Source of the DNA: Baekduia alba
GTDB taxonomy: Bacteria > Actinomycetota > Thermoleophilia > Solirubrobacterales > Solirubrobacteraceae
Length of the DNA: 64,000 nt
NCBI RefSeq assembly: GCF_028416635.1
Contig: NZ_CP114013.1
Span: 3,472,001 to 3,536,000 of the forward strand
Direction of reading: 5' to 3'
Positions within the stretch are counted from its first letter, which is position 1. Each line of letters starts with the position of its first letter. The notes under the pieces are model-generated. The model did no database searches and had not been told where the DNA came from. It saw only the letters and a list, made by a program, of their open reading frames with translations. The position numbers and the translations under genes were made by a program. Below are positions 8,604-19,321 of the stretch, piece by piece.

Positions 8604-9515
8604 ATGGCGATGAACATCACGCTCACGGGCGCGACCGGCCTGATCGGGACCAAGCTCGTCCGCGCGCTGCGCGATCGGGGCGACGGCGTGACCGTGCTGT
8701 CGCGCTCACCAGAGAAGGCGGGCGCGGCGCTCGGCGTCGAGGCCGTGGCCTGGGATCCGCTCGCGGGACCGGCACCGGCCGCGGCGCTGCAGCACCGCGA
8801 CGCGGTCGTCCACCTCGCGGGCGAGCCCGTCGCCCAGCGCTGGAACGACGACGTCAAGCGCCGCATCCAGGAGAGCCGCTGCACCGGCACGCGCAACCTC
8901 GTCCAGGGGCTGCGCGACGCCGGCGACGTGCGCCCGCGGACGCTGGTCTCGTCATCGGCGGCCGGCTACTACGGCAAGCACGGCGACGAGCCGGTGCCCG
9001 AGTCCACGCCGGCCGGCGACGACTTCCTGGCCGGCGTCTGCGTCGCCTGGGAGCAGGAGGCCGACGCCGCGACCGAGGTCGGCGTCCGCGTCGTCAAGAT
9101 CCGCACCGGCGTCGTGCTCGACAAGTCCGGCGGCGCGCTGAAGACCATGCTGCCGGCGTTCAAGCTCGGCGTGGGCGGCCCCGTCGCCGGCGGCGACCAG
9201 TACCTGCCGTGGATCCACGGCGACGACCTCGTCGAGCTCTACCTCCACGCGCTCGACGACGCATCCTGGTCCGGCGCCTACAACGGCTCGGCGCCCGAGC
9301 CCGTCACCAACAAGGCGTTCAGCAAGGCGCTGGGCCGCGCGCTGCACCGCCCGGCGCTCGCCCCCGTCCCCGGCCTCGCCATAAAGCTGCTCTACGGCGA
9401 CATGGCCGAGATCGTCACCGAAGGCCAGCGCGCCGTCCCGGAGCGCGCGCTCGCCGGCGGGTTCACCTACAAGTACGACGACCTCGACGCCGCGCTGGCC
9501 GACGCGCTCAAGTAG
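8604..9515 (+). CDS. TIGR01777/YfcH-type NAD-dependent epimerase
   Basis: 303 residues of the extended short-chain dehydrogenase fold. The N-terminus has TLTGATGLIGTKLVRAL, a GxxGxxG NADP-binding motif, then VVHLAGEPVA, a SSSAAGYYG segment with the conserved Tyr, and YLPWIHGDDLVELY, all hallmarks of the TIGR01777 (YfcH/SDR39U1) family. The C-terminus matches the DUF1731 region of the family (ERALAGGFTYKYDDLDAALAD). The substrate of this family is not established. The start could also be the ATG two codons later. The gene ends just before a large inverted repeat. Confidence 0.92.
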   Translation: MAMNITLTGATGLIGTKLVRALRDRGDGVTVLSRSPEKAGAALGVEAVAWDPLAGPAPAAALQHRDAVVHLAGEPVAQRWNDDVKRRIQESRCTGTRNLVQGLRDAGDVRPRTLVSSSAAGYYGKHGDEPVPESTPAGDDFLAGVCVAWEQEADAATEVGVRVVKIRTGVVLDKSGGALKTMLPAFKLGVGGPVAGGDQYLPWIHGDDLVELYLHALDDASWSGAYNGSAPEPVTNKAFSKALGRALHRPALAPVPGLAIKLLYGDMAEIVTEGQRAVPERALAGGFTYKYDDLDAALADALK

Positions 9516-9545
9516 CGCGCTCCGCGCTCACGGGCGAAGCCTGGA

Positions 9546-9590
9546 TCTGTGTCGTCTGGTGTCCCTATGTGGGACACCACACGACACAGA
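9546..9590. terminator. 20-bp inverted repeat between convergent genes
   Basis: Arms 9546-9565 and 9571-9590 pair in 19 of 20 positions around the five-base loop TATGT; the only mismatch is 9556/9580. It sits between the convergent epimerase and acetyltransferase genes. No T-run follows on either strand, so a bidirectional factor-assisted terminator or a protein-binding site are both possible. Confidence 0.5.
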
Positions 9591-9617
9591 CCTCGGCGCG
9601 CGCCGCCGATCGCTCGC

Positions 9618-10127
9618 TCAAGCAGCCCGCACCATCCGCAGCAGCTCGCCCGCATCGTCGCCATCGAGCGAGAACCCGCACTTCTCGTAGGCGCGCCGCG
9701 CGCGCCCGTTGGCGGCGTAGACCGCGAGCACCAGCGTTGCGACGCCGCGCGAGCGCGTCCATGCCGCGCACGCGTCGCAGAGCAGCTCGGCGGCGCCGCC
9801 ACCCCGGACCGCGGGCGCGACCCACATCGACAGCAGCTCGGCCTCGCCCGGGCGCTCGGGCACGATCCGCGCCATCGCGAGCCCGACCCAGTCGCCGTCC
9901 TGACCGGCGGCCGCGTCGACGAGCACGAACGTCCGCTGCTCCTCCCCCACCTCCGACGCACGCGCCCACTCAGCCCAGAACGACGGCGCCCGCGCCAGAT
10001 CCCGCTCGAGCGTCGAGCCAAACCCCTCCGGATCCCCTGACAGCGCGGACAGCCGCAACGCACGCAGACGCGCGGCATCAACCCCTATGACTTGCTCGAC
10101 CTGCAGCACAACGGGACCACCGGCCAC
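9618..10127 (-). CDS. GNAT-family N-acetyltransferase
   Basis: 169 residues. The acetyl-CoA-binding motif A is visible as LLSMWVAPAVRGGGAAELLCDAC (about residues 95-117), followed by LAVYAANGRARRAYEKCGF, the typical GNAT beta5-alpha4 region with a Tyr. The N-terminal LRALRLSALSGDPEGFGST resembles small-molecule or protein N-acetyltransferases; the acceptor is unknown. The GTG at 10127 is the longest start; a GTG at 10109 is possible. No clear ribosome binding site was found for either. Confidence 0.85.
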   Translation of the reverse strand: MAGGPVVLQVEQVIGVDAARLRALRLSALSGDPEGFGSTLERDLARAPSFWAEWARASEVGEEQRTFVLVDAAAGQDGDWVGLAMARIVPERPGEAELLSMWVAPAVRGGGAAELLCDACAAWTRSRGVATLVLAVYAANGRARRAYEKCGFSLDGDDAGELLRMVRAA

Positions 10128-10194
10128 GTCGGCAGTGTCGCAGGACGGCGCCGGCGGTGACCGGTGAACGGTGGCGACGCCAGGATCGACGACG

Positions 10195-10208
10195 CGTCGG
10201 TACCGACG
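10195..10208. repeat. 14-bp perfect palindrome upstream of the acetyltransferase gene
   Basis: CGTCGGTACCGACG reads the same on both strands and lies about 70 bp upstream of the GTG at 10127. It could be an operator or a terminator stem of the liv operon. The rest of 10128-10302 shows only GC-rich low-complexity sequence. Confidence 0.25.
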
Positions 10209-10302
10209 ACGATCGCGCGACCAGAGGCCGCGGCCGCGGCCGAAGGTGGCCGCGCTGCCGAGGCCGTCCGCGGCTGCGAGTGCCGAGAGGCGACGCCCGC
10301 CG

Positions 10303-10548
10303 CTAAGCGTCCGGCGCGTTCGCCGCTTCGCGGCGGCGCTTCTGCACCCACGGCGAGTCGGGCTTCGGCGGCACGATCAACCAGATGATCACGCCGACGA
10401 CGCTGAGGAGCAGGCCGCAGCCCAGGCCCCACTTCTCGCCGTAGCCCTTGCGGTTGGACAGCTCGCTCGCGGCCCAGGCGGAGGCCAGCCACAGGTACAG
10501 CAGCCAGAACGCCTTGGAGCCGATCGCAGCGACGATCATTGCGGTCAT
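10303..10548 (-). CDS. Small membrane protein at the end of the liv operon
   Basis: 81 residues with a hydrophobic stretch at about 2-25 and a second at 42-60 (LGCGLLLSVVGVIIWLIVPPKPDSP), then a basic tail (QKRRREAAN). The start at 10548 lies seven bases after the livF stop, so it is probably the last gene of the liv operon. No known family was recognised; an accessory or stabilising membrane subunit is only a guess from position. Confidence 0.65.
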   Translation of the reverse strand: MTAMIVAAIGSKAFWLLYLWLASAWAASELSNRKGYGEKWGLGCGLLLSVVGVIIWLIVPPKPDSPWVQKRRREAANAPDA

Positions 10549-10555
10549 CGGAACC

Positions 10556-11325
<770 letters not shown>

Positions 11326-11326
<1 letters not shown>

Positions 11327-12138
11327 CACGCCTGGCTCCCGAGGTAGGCCTCGATGACCCGCGGGTTCTGGCGGACCTCCTGCGGCGTGCCCTCGGCGAT
11401 CTTCTCGCCGTGGTCCAGGACCGTGATGTGGTCCGAGACGTTCATGATCACCTTCATGTCGTGCTCGATCAGCAGGATCGAGACGTCCTGCTCGGTCCGG
11501 AGCTTCTCCATCAGCTGGCGCAGCTCCTCGGACTCCTGCGGGTTCATGCCCGCCGTCGGCTCGTCCAGCAGCAGGAGCTTGGGCGCCGAGCCGAGGGCGC
11601 GGGCGATCTCCAGCCGGCGCTGATCGCCGTACGGGAGGTTCATCGCGAGCTCGTCCTTGCGCTTGAGGCCCACGAAGTCGAGCAGCTCGCGCGCATGCTC
11701 CCTGGCCTCCTTCTCCTCGCGCCGCACGTACGGCGTGCGCAGGATCATCCCGGTCACCCGGGACTTCAGCCGCGGGTGCATGCCGACCTGGACGTTCTCG
11801 GTCGCCGTCATGGTCCGGAACAGCTTGATGTTCTGGAACGTGCGCGCGATGCCCGCCTGCGTGACGATGTCCGGCCGCTTGGCCGTGATGTCGTTGCCGT
11901 CGAACGTCACGCGCCCGGTCGTCGGCCGGTACAGGCCCGTGAGGCAGTTGAAGAACGTCGTCTTCCCCGCCCCGTTGGGCCCGATCAGCGACACGATGGC
12001 CTTGCGCGGCACGACGAAGTTCACGTCGTTGACCGCCACGAGGCCGCCGAACACCTTCGACACGCCGGCGGCGTCGAGCAGGACCTCGCCCTTCGGCGGG
12101 TTGGCGATCTGGTCGACCGCGGAGATCTGCTCGCTCAC
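11326..12138 (-). CDS. livG: Branched-chain amino acid ABC transporter, ATPase LivG
   Basis: 270 residues. Second ATPase of the liv importer. Walker A GPNGAGKTT, a LivG-type insertion ending in NIKLFRTMTATENVQVG, signature LPYGDQRRLEIARAL (a Tyr-Gly-Asp variant normal for LivG) and Walker B LLLLDEPTAGMNP. The GTG at 12138 overlaps the livM stop in a GTGA arrangement, which selects this start although the frame remains open far upstream. Confidence 0.96.
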
Positions 12139-13373
12139 TGGCGCACCTCGTACATCTGAGACATGTCGCCGACCTTGTCGGTGTCGATGGTGTCGCCCTC
12201 GATCTCGGCCTCGTGGAGCTCGAGTCGTCGTCGACCCGACGGGATGAGGCCCTCGGGCCGCAGCACCATCATGATCAGCAGGAAGAACCCGAAGATCCCG
12301 AACGAGATCGCGGTGACGTCGAACCCGAGCGGCTCCGACAGGTTGTTGAGCTGCGGCAGGCCGTAGCGGTTCATCATCGACAACGCGATGGCGCCCACGA
12401 TGACGCCCCAGATGTTGCCCATGCCGCCGACGATGACCATCGCGAGGATGAACACCGAGAAGCCGAACTCGAACTGGTCCACGTTGACGGTGTTGTTGTA
12501 GGAGCCCAGGAACACGCCGGCGAAGCCGCCGAACGCGGCGCCCATCGCGTAGGCCCACAACTTGGTCCGCACGAGGTTGACGCCCATCGACGCGGCGGCG
12601 ACCTCGTCCTCGCGGACGGCGATCCACGCGCGGCCCAGCCGCGAGTCGCGCAGGCGGCGGTTCACGAAGATGGTGAACAGCACCATCCCCAAGGCCACCC
12701 AGTACGCGGGTTTCAGGTTCGAGTCCGTGTAGAGGATGTCGTGCGACCAGGGCAGGTTGATGGTGTCGATCGGCGTGATGCCCTGCCGGCCGTGCGAGAA
12801 GTCGGTCGAGCCGATGCCGAACAGGCCGCTCGTCGAGTTCTCGAAGACGCGCGGCACGATCTCGCCGAAGGCCAGCGTCACGATCGCCAGGTAGTCGCCG
12901 CGCAGCCGCAGCGTCGGCGCACCGAGCAGCACACCCCACAACGCCGTGATCGCCATGGCGATGAAGATCACGAAGAAGAAGTTGATGTGGATGCCCGCGA
13001 TGTCCAGCCGGCCGCCCGAGAGCTTGGGCTGGAACGTCGAGCGGTCCGACACCAGGATGTGGATGCCCTTGCCGCCGTTGACGTCCGGGAACTGCTGGGA
13101 GCCGAACCAGCCGATCACGAAGGCGCCGATCGCGTAGAACGCGACGTAGCCCAGGTCGAGCAGGCCGGCGAAGCCGACCACGATGTTCAGGCCCAGGGCC
13201 ATGATCACGTAGGCCAGCGTCTGGATCGACGCGTCCAGGAAGTCGCCGCCGCCCGTGATGTACGGGAACACGATGGCGATGATCAGGAAGAAGATCCCCC
13301 ACGCCCAGCGAGGGACCGCGCCGACGAGCGAGTCGCCCGTGTCGCGCAGCGCGGCAATCGGTGAGTTGCTCAT
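12135..13373 (-). CDS. livM: Branched-chain amino acid ABC transporter, permease LivM
   Basis: 412 residues with about ten membrane helices. It has the LivM/BPD_transp_2 signature YLAIVTLAFGEIVPRVFENS and the cytoplasmic coupling segment RLGRAWIAVREDEVAAASMGVN. A loop of about 50 residues between the early helices and a charged C-terminal tail of about 40 residues after VLRPEGLIPSG are longer than in enterobacterial LivM. The ATG at 13373 overlaps the livH stop by four bases. Confidence 0.95.
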   Translation of the reverse strand: MSNSPIAALRDTGDSLVGAVPRWAWGIFFLIIAIVFPYITGGGDFLDASIQTLAYVIMALGLNIVVGFAGLLDLGYVAFYAIGAFVIGWFGSQQFPDVNGGKGIHILVSDRSTFQPKLSGGRLDIAGIHINFFFVIFIAMAITALWGVLLGAPTLRLRGDYLAIVTLAFGEIVPRVFENSTSGLFGIGSTDFSHGRQGITPIDTINLPWSHDILYTDSNLKPAYWVALGMVLFTIFVNRRLRDSRLGRAWIAVREDEVAAASMGVNLVRTKLWAYAMGAAFGGFAGVFLGSYNNTVNVDQFEFGFSVFILAMVIVGGMGNIWGVIVGAIALSMMNRYGLPQLNNLSEPLGFDVTAISFGIFGFFLLIMMVLRPEGLIPSGRRRLELHEAEIEGDTIDTDKVGDMSQMYEVRQ

Positions 13374-14428
13374 CCTTCTCGCGTCTCCTCGCCGAACAGG
13401 CCCTGCGGTCGGAAGACCATCACCAGGATCAGGATCCCGAACACCACGGCGGGCGTCCACGCCTCGCCGAGCTGCAGCCCCAGGAAGTTGCCGCCGTCGG
13501 AGATCGCCTGGATGACACCGATGATGAGGCCGCCGATGACGGCGCCCTTCAGGTTGCCGATGCCGCCCATGACCGCCGCGGTGAACGCGATCAGGCCGGC
13601 CGTGAAGCCCATGTTGAAGCGGACCGTGAGGTTGTACAGCGAGTAGATGAGGCCGGCCGCACCGGCCATCATGCCGCCGAGCAGGAAGGTCAGGCTGATC
13701 GTCCGGTCGACGTTGATGCCCATCAGCCGGGCCGCGTCCGGATCCTGCGCGGTGGCGCGCATCGCCTTGCCGTGCTTGGTCGAGCCGACGAACCACAGCA
13801 GGCCCATGAGCAGCGGCACGGTGATGATCACCGCGAAGACGTCCGAGTGCAGGACGTCGACCTTGAAGATCGTGAAGTAGACGGCGTGCGAGCCGATCAG
13901 GTCCGGGACCTGATCCGGCGTCGGCCGCCAGAGCAGGCCGACGTTCTGAAGGATGAAGCTCATGCCGATCGCCGTGATCAGCGGTGCCAGCTTCGGGGCG
14001 TTGCGCAGCGGTCTGTAGGCCGCGCGTTCGATCAGGACGTTCAGCGTGGCGCTCGCGGTCATCGCGCAGGCGAGGAACACGACGATCGACACGATGATGA
14101 GCGCGAGGCTCGTCGAGTCGGTCACGCCGAAGGTCTGCCAGAGCGAGAGCGAGACGAACGCGCCGATCATGAAGACCTCGCCGTGGGCGAAGTTGATCAG
14201 CTCGACGATGCCGTAGACCAGGGTGTAGCCGAGCGCGATCAGCGCCCAGACCATGCCGTTGGACAGGCCCGTCTTGGTGTTCTCGAGTGTCCCGGTCGGG
14301 TCGTAGATGAACTGCGCGACCAGCGCGCCGAAGAGCAGCAGCGGCAACGCGTAGGCGTTGAGGACGTCTCCGACCTTCCGCGCGGGCGGCGGAGCGGAGG
14401 CGGTCTCGGTGATGGATGCGGCTTCCAT
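13370..14428 (-). CDS. livH: Branched-chain amino acid ABC transporter, permease LivH
   Basis: 352 residues, about eight membrane helices. The family segments ALGYTLVYGIVELINFAHGE (about 65-85) and GKAMRATAQDPDAARLMGIN are clear. It is the first permease after the binding-protein gene; a GC-rich stem-loop lies in the gap between the two genes. It forms the membrane channel with LivM. Confidence 0.95.
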   Translation of the reverse strand: MEAASITETASAPPPARKVGDVLNAYALPLLLFGALVAQFIYDPTGTLENTKTGLSNGMVWALIALGYTLVYGIVELINFAHGEVFMIGAFVSLSLWQTFGVTDSTSLALIIVSIVVFLACAMTASATLNVLIERAAYRPLRNAPKLAPLITAIGMSFILQNVGLLWRPTPDQVPDLIGSHAVYFTIFKVDVLHSDVFAVIITVPLLMGLLWFVGSTKHGKAMRATAQDPDAARLMGINVDRTISLTFLLGGMMAGAAGLIYSLYNLTVRFNMGFTAGLIAFTAAVMGGIGNLKGAVIGGLIIGVIQAISDGGNFLGLQLGEAWTPAVVFGILILVMVFRPQGLFGEETREG

Positions 14429-14473
14429 GGTGTGTGGGGTTCCTCCCGAGGCTTTTCCGACGTGCGGCGGGGC

Positions 14474-14506
14474 GCGCCGGCCGGAGCGCGAGGCTCCGGC
14501 CGGCGC
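14474..14506. terminator. Perfect 14-bp stem-loop between livK and livH
   Basis: Arms 14474-14487 and 14493-14506 are perfectly complementary around a five-base loop. In the transcript it follows livK and precedes livH. Such intercistronic stems commonly protect the upstream message or partly terminate transcription, giving more binding protein than permease. Confidence 0.6.
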
Positions 14507-14519
14507 ACGTCCGCGTGGC

Positions 14520-15791
14520 CTAGGAGGTGGTCTTGGCCTTGATCACCTTGTCGAAGACGAGCTTGCCGCCCTCGATCTTGTTTCCGCCGTAGTCGGAGAG
14601 CGTGGTGTCGCCGTTCTCGTCGATCGAGTAGGTGCCCAGCACGGACTGCCGGTCCTTGATCTTGTAGAAGGCGTCGATGACCGCCTGGCGGTCATTGCCC
14701 TTGTCTCCGGCGTTCTGGATCGCCTGCAGCACGACGCTCATCGCCTCGTACCCGTAGATCGCGTACGGCTCGGGATCCGCGCCGTACTTCGCCTTGTACT
14801 CCTTGAAGAAGTCCTGCCCGGACTGCGGGTAGAGCTTCGGGTCGAGCGTCGGGTTCGTGATGAACGTCTGCTTCTCGGCCTTGCTGCCGATCTTCGACGA
14901 GAACGCCGACTCGGCGACGCCGTCGGGGCCGAACAGCTTGGCGCTCGGGAGCGCGGCGTTGAGGTCCTTCCACAGCTGCACCGCGTTGTTCTGCGTGATG
15001 CCGCCGAAGAAGATGCAGTCAGCGCCGGAGCCCTTGATCGTCCCGGCCAGCGCGCGGTAGTTCGCGGCCTTGGGGTCGATGCCCTGGTTGCCGAGGACCG
15101 TGATCCCCTGGGCCTTCGCGAGCGGGACCACCTGGTCGGCGATGCCCTTCCCGTAGACCTCCTTGTCGTTCAAGATGAACAACTTGGTGCAGCCATTGTC
15201 CTTCTGGTACGTGACCTGCGCCGCCGCCTGGATGTGGTCGGCGGGGACGACGCGCCCGTAGGTGCGCTTGCCGGACGGGTAGTACTTGTCCGGCTCGCCC
15301 TTGTCGGCGCCCTGCGAACGGGTCAGGCCGACGGCGGTGTTGGACGGGGACACCTGCAGGATGCCGGCCTCGTTGAGGATCGGCAGCGAGATGGCGGTGG
15401 CGCCCGAGTTGAACTCGCCCAGGTAGGCGATGGTGGACTTGTCCTGGGCGGCCTTACGGGCATCGCCCGAGGTCGCGCCCGGATCCCACTTGCCGGCCGC
15501 CGCCGTGGCGTCGTCCAGGCTCTTGTAGTTGATGGTGTAGGAGCCGGCCTTGCCGCCGGCCTTCTCGAGGGCGAGCTTCTCGCCGTTGACCACCGAGACC
15601 GACTGCGGGCGGGAGTCGCCCTGCAGCGGCAGGCTCGAGTAGATCGTGACGTTGGAGCCGCCCGACGAGCTCGCGCTCGTAGAGCTTCCGGTGCTGCCAC
15701 CACTGTCGTTGTCGTCGCTACCGCAAGCGGCAACGCCGAACGACAGCGCGGCGAGCAGGCAGCCTGAGGCTGCCACATGACGTACGCGCAA
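14520..15791 (-). CDS. livK: Branched-chain amino acid ABC transporter, substrate-binding lipoprotein
   Basis: 423 residues. The N-terminus is a lipoprotein signal with lipobox VAAC (Cys23), followed by a Ser/Gly-rich linker and a periplasmic-binding-protein type I fold (IYSSLPLQGDSRPQ; YGRVVPADHIQAAA; LFILNDKEVYGKG). It captures branched-chain or related amino acids for LivHMGF. The start is an unusual TTG at 15791, supported by GAGGAGG seven bases upstream. It is first in the operon, with a conventional promoter at 15832-15861. Confidence 0.93.
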   Translation of the reverse strand: MRVRHVAASGCLLAALSFGVAACGSDDNDSGGSTGSSTSASSSGGSNVTIYSSLPLQGDSRPQSVSVVNGEKLALEKAGGKAGSYTINYKSLDDATAAAGKWDPGATSGDARKAAQDKSTIAYLGEFNSGATAISLPILNEAGILQVSPSNTAVGLTRSQGADKGEPDKYYPSGKRTYGRVVPADHIQAAAQVTYQKDNGCTKLFILNDKEVYGKGIADQVVPLAKAQGITVLGNQGIDPKAANYRALAGTIKGSGADCIFFGGITQNNAVQLWKDLNAALPSAKLFGPDGVAESAFSSKIGSKAEKQTFITNPTLDPKLYPQSGQDFFKEYKAKYGADPEPYAIYGYEAMSVVLQAIQNAGDKGNDRQAVIDAFYKIKDRQSVLGTYSIDENGDTTLSDYGGNKIEGGKLVFDKVIKAKTTS

Positions 15792-15831
15792 CGTGTCCCC
15801 TCCTCAAGGGATCGACTACGGAGAGAGCGCG

Positions 15832-15861
15832 AGTCTAAACAGAGGCACCGACGCTGCGCAA
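15832..15861 (-). promoter_or_regulatory. Promoter of the liv operon
   Basis: On the minus strand TTGCGC (15856-15861) and TAGACT (15832-15837) are separated by 18 bases, resembling a -35/-10 pair. The inferred leader of about 40 bases carries the strong ribosome binding site used by livK. Confidence 0.45.
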
Positions 15862-15973
15862 TGGTCACCTCGCCACACCACAAGGTGGAAATGTGGGTTG
15901 ACCACTGTGCGACCCGCACAGAACCGGTCCAACGCGCTCCGACAAGCGCGCCAGGCGATCCGTTAAGCGGGCG

Positions 15974-16138
15974 TTAGCGCTGCCGCTTCGACGGGATGTA
16001 CCGGGTCAGCATCTGCACCGTCACCGCGACGATCATCAGCAGCGCGGCCAGCAGGAAGCTGTCCAGGGCCTTGGCTCCGAGCGCCCAGAGGACGATCCAG
16101 AGGCAGAGCGACGCGACGATGGAGTAGACGAGTCCCAT
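15974..16138 (-). CDS. 54-residue membrane protein
   Basis: A short ORF encoding MGLVYSIVASLCLWIVLWAL at the N-terminus, a second hydrophobic helix (about residues 28-46) and a basic end RYIPSKRQR, the pattern of a small two-helix inner-membrane protein. A -10-like TAGGAT lies 11 bases before the ATG, as at many genes here, which supports it being expressed. It is 52 bases downstream of trpA. Function unknown. Confidence 0.5.
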   Translation of the reverse strand: MGLVYSIVASLCLWIVLWALGAKALDSFLLAALLMIVAVTVQMLTRYIPSKRQR

Positions 16139-16149
16139 ATCTGGACCGG

Positions 16150-16155
16150 ATCCTA
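16150..16155 (-). promoter_or_regulatory. -10-like hexamer of the 54-residue protein gene
   Basis: TAGGAT on the minus strand ends 11 bases before the ATG at 16138. Confidence 0.35.
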
Positions 16156-16190
16156 CTGCTCCCAGGCCGCCGACGGCGCGTCGCCGGCCC

Positions 16191-16976
16191 TCAGGCCAGA
16201 GCGCTGGAGAACCCCTCGACGAGCGCGCGCACGGCGGCCGCCGGGTCGTCGGCCTCGGCGGCGGCGCGCACCAGGCGGCTGCCGATGATCACGCCGTCGG
16301 CGCCGGCCTCCATCGCCTGCGTGGCCTGCTCGGGCGCGCCGATGCCGAAGCCGAGCGCGACGGGCACGTCCGTGCTCGCCTTGGCGCGGGCGATGACCGA
16401 GCCGAACGAGTCCGACAGCGCGACGCGCTCACCGGTCGTGCCGGTCACCGACACCGTGTAGACGAAGCCGCGGGCGCGCGCGCCGATGCGCGCGAGGCGG
16501 TCGTCGGGCGTCGTCGGCGCGACGAGCGGGACGAGCGCGATCCCGCCCGCGTCGCAGGCCTCCAGCAGCGGCCCGGACTCCTCGTAGGGCAGGTCGGGGA
16601 CGATCAGGCCGGACGCGCCGGCCTCGACGAGGTCGTCGACGAACTCCGGCACCCCGCGCGAGAGCACGAGGTTGACGTACAACATCATCACGACCGGCAC
16701 GCGCGGCGACAGCGCGCGGCAGACCGCGAAGACGTCGGCGACGGTCGTGCCCGCGCGCAGCGCCTCGGTGCCCGCCGCGTGGATGACGGGCCCGTCGGCG
16801 AGCGGGTCGGAGAACGGGACGCCGAGCTCGATCAGATCGGCGCCGCCGTCGACGTAGGCGTTGCCGATCCGGACCGACTCCTCGACGGTCGGGAAACCGC
16901 CCATCAGGTAGGGCATGAGGGCCGCGCGGCCCTTGGCGTTGGCGAAGGCGTCGGCGATGCGCTGGGGTCCGTCCAT
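16191..16976 (-). CDS. trpA: Tryptophan synthase alpha subunit
   Basis: 261 residues; cleaves indole-3-glycerol phosphate to indole, which passes to TrpB. The catalytic Glu and Asp lie in LIELGVPFSDPLADGPVI (about 49-66), with VPDLPYEES and the phosphate-binding FGIGAPEQA and VIIGSRLV. It is separated from trpB by an oppositely oriented flippase-like gene and has its own -10-like element, so it is transcribed apart from trpB. Confidence 0.96.
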   Translation of the reverse strand: MDGPQRIADAFANAKGRAALMPYLMGGFPTVEESVRIGNAYVDGGADLIELGVPFSDPLADGPVIHAAGTEALRAGTTVADVFAVCRALSPRVPVVMMLYVNLVLSRGVPEFVDDLVEAGASGLIVPDLPYEESGPLLEACDAGGIALVPLVAPTTPDDRLARIGARARGFVYTVSVTGTTGERVALSDSFGSVIARAKASTDVPVALGFGIGAPEQATQAMEAGADGVIIGSRLVRAAAEADDPAAAVRALVEGFSSALA

Positions 16977-16987
16977 AGGAGCGTCGA

Positions 16988-16993
16988 AGCCTA
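16988..16993 (-). promoter_or_regulatory. -10-like hexamer of trpA
   Basis: TAGGCT on the minus strand ends 11 bases before the trpA ATG. It is only about 16 bp from the flippase -10 element on the other strand, a back-to-back divergent pair. Confidence 0.4.
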
Positions 16994-17009
16994 CGACCCG
17001 GTCGCGTCC

Positions 17010-17015
17010 TATGCT
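17010..17015 (+). promoter_or_regulatory. -10-like hexamer of the flippase-like gene
   Basis: TATGCT ends 11 bases before the ATG at 17027. Confidence 0.4.
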
Positions 17016-17026
17016 CGCTGCGGCCC

Positions 17027-18100
17027 ATGACGGACACGCGTGACGACACCGAGACCCGCTCTCGCGTTCGCGAGTCGTTCATCATGCCCGGCCCGAAGGG
17101 TCGCAAGGCGCTGGTCTGGTTCGGCTCCACCGCGCTCCTGATCCTCGTCGTCTACCTGCTGATCCCGCACCTGGCGGGCCTCGAGGACACGTGGAACCGG
17201 ATCAAGGACGGCTCCCCGTACTGGCTGGCGGCGGCGGTCGGCCTGGAGGCGATCTCCTACGTCGGCTACGCGTGGAACATGGCGGCCGTCAGCGCCGTCG
17301 ACCACGTCGTGCTCGGCGTCAAGCGCGCGACGCTGATCACGCTCGCGGCGACCGCCGCCACCCGCCTGGTCGCGGCCGGCGGCGCGGGCGGCATCGCGGT
17401 GACGACGTGGGCGCTGTCGCGCGCCGGCCACGGCAACAAGCAGGCGGCCAAGCAGGTCTCCCAGCACCTCGTCGCGACCTATGGCGTGTTCATGGCCATG
17501 GTCATCGTCGTCGGCACCGCGCTGGCGATCGCCGGCCAGGATCCGCTGCTCACCGCCGTCCCGGCCGTGATCGCGGCGCTGTGCGTGGCGATGTTCCTGG
17601 TGATCATCCAGGCGCCGGACTGGCTGTCGCGCCGGCTGGACACCGGCCCGCTGTGGCGCCGGCGACTGCTGGCCGCGCCCCAGGTGCTGGCCGACGGCAC
17701 GTACTTCACGGTCGAGCTGGTCAACCGCCGCGAGCGCGGTCTGTGGGGCACGGTGCTCTGGTGGGTCTTCGACATCGCGACGCTGTGGGCGTGCTTCTGG
17801 GCCTTCGGCGGCCACCCGAACGTCCCCGAGCTGGTCATGGCCTACCTGCTGGGAATGCTCGGCAACCTGCTCCCGCTGCCGGGCGGCGTGGGCGGCGTCG
17901 AGGGCGGCATGGTCGGCGCCTGCGCGGCCTTCGACATGAACGCGTCGATCGCGCTGGTCGCCGTGCTGGCCTACCGCGCGATCTCGGTCTGGCTGCCGGC
18001 GCTGCCCGGCGTCCTGGCGCTGGCGACGCTGCGCCGCGCGGCGGAGGGCGCCGACGTCGTCGACGACGCGCCCGAGGCCGACGCCGACCAAGCGGCGTAG
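17027..18100 (+). CDS. Flippase-like membrane protein (UPF0104/LPG-synthase transmembrane family)
   Basis: 357 residues with a soluble N-terminus of about 30 and then eight or so membrane helices. Family signatures include RLVAAGGAGGIAVTTWAL and, near the C-terminus, LLPLPGGVGGVEGGMVGA, the conserved Pro/Gly-Glu motif of the lysylphosphatidylglycerol-synthase transmembrane domain. Proteins with this domain alone are proposed to move lipids or lipid-linked sugars; no LPG-synthase catalytic domain is present. It sits between trpA and trpB in the opposite orientation and converges on trpB with only five bases between stops. Confidence 0.85.
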   Translation: MTDTRDDTETRSRVRESFIMPGPKGRKALVWFGSTALLILVVYLLIPHLAGLEDTWNRIKDGSPYWLAAAVGLEAISYVGYAWNMAAVSAVDHVVLGVKRATLITLAATAATRLVAAGGAGGIAVTTWALSRAGHGNKQAAKQVSQHLVATYGVFMAMVIVVGTALAIAGQDPLLTAVPAVIAALCVAMFLVIIQAPDWLSRRLDTGPLWRRRLLAAPQVLADGTYFTVELVNRRERGLWGTVLWWVFDIATLWACFWAFGGHPNVPELVMAYLLGMLGNLLPLPGGVGGVEGGMVGACAAFDMNASIALVAVLAYRAISVWLPALPGVLALATLRRAAEGADVVDDAPEADADQAA

Positions 18101-18105
18101 GCCTT

Positions 18106-19290
<1,185 letters not shown>

Positions 19291-19294
19291 AAGC

Positions 19295-19321
19295 AGTTCC
19301 CTTCTCGATCGCGAAGCGACG
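19295..19321 (-). repeat. 27-base intergenic spacer with ribosome binding site, copy 1
   Basis: Fills almost the whole trpF-trpB gap and is identical to 41199-41225 in the yqeY-phoH gap. It contains an imperfect palindrome (CTTCGCGATCGAGAAG on the minus strand) overlapping the AAGGGAA ribosome binding site of the following GTGAGC start. Confidence 0.7.
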
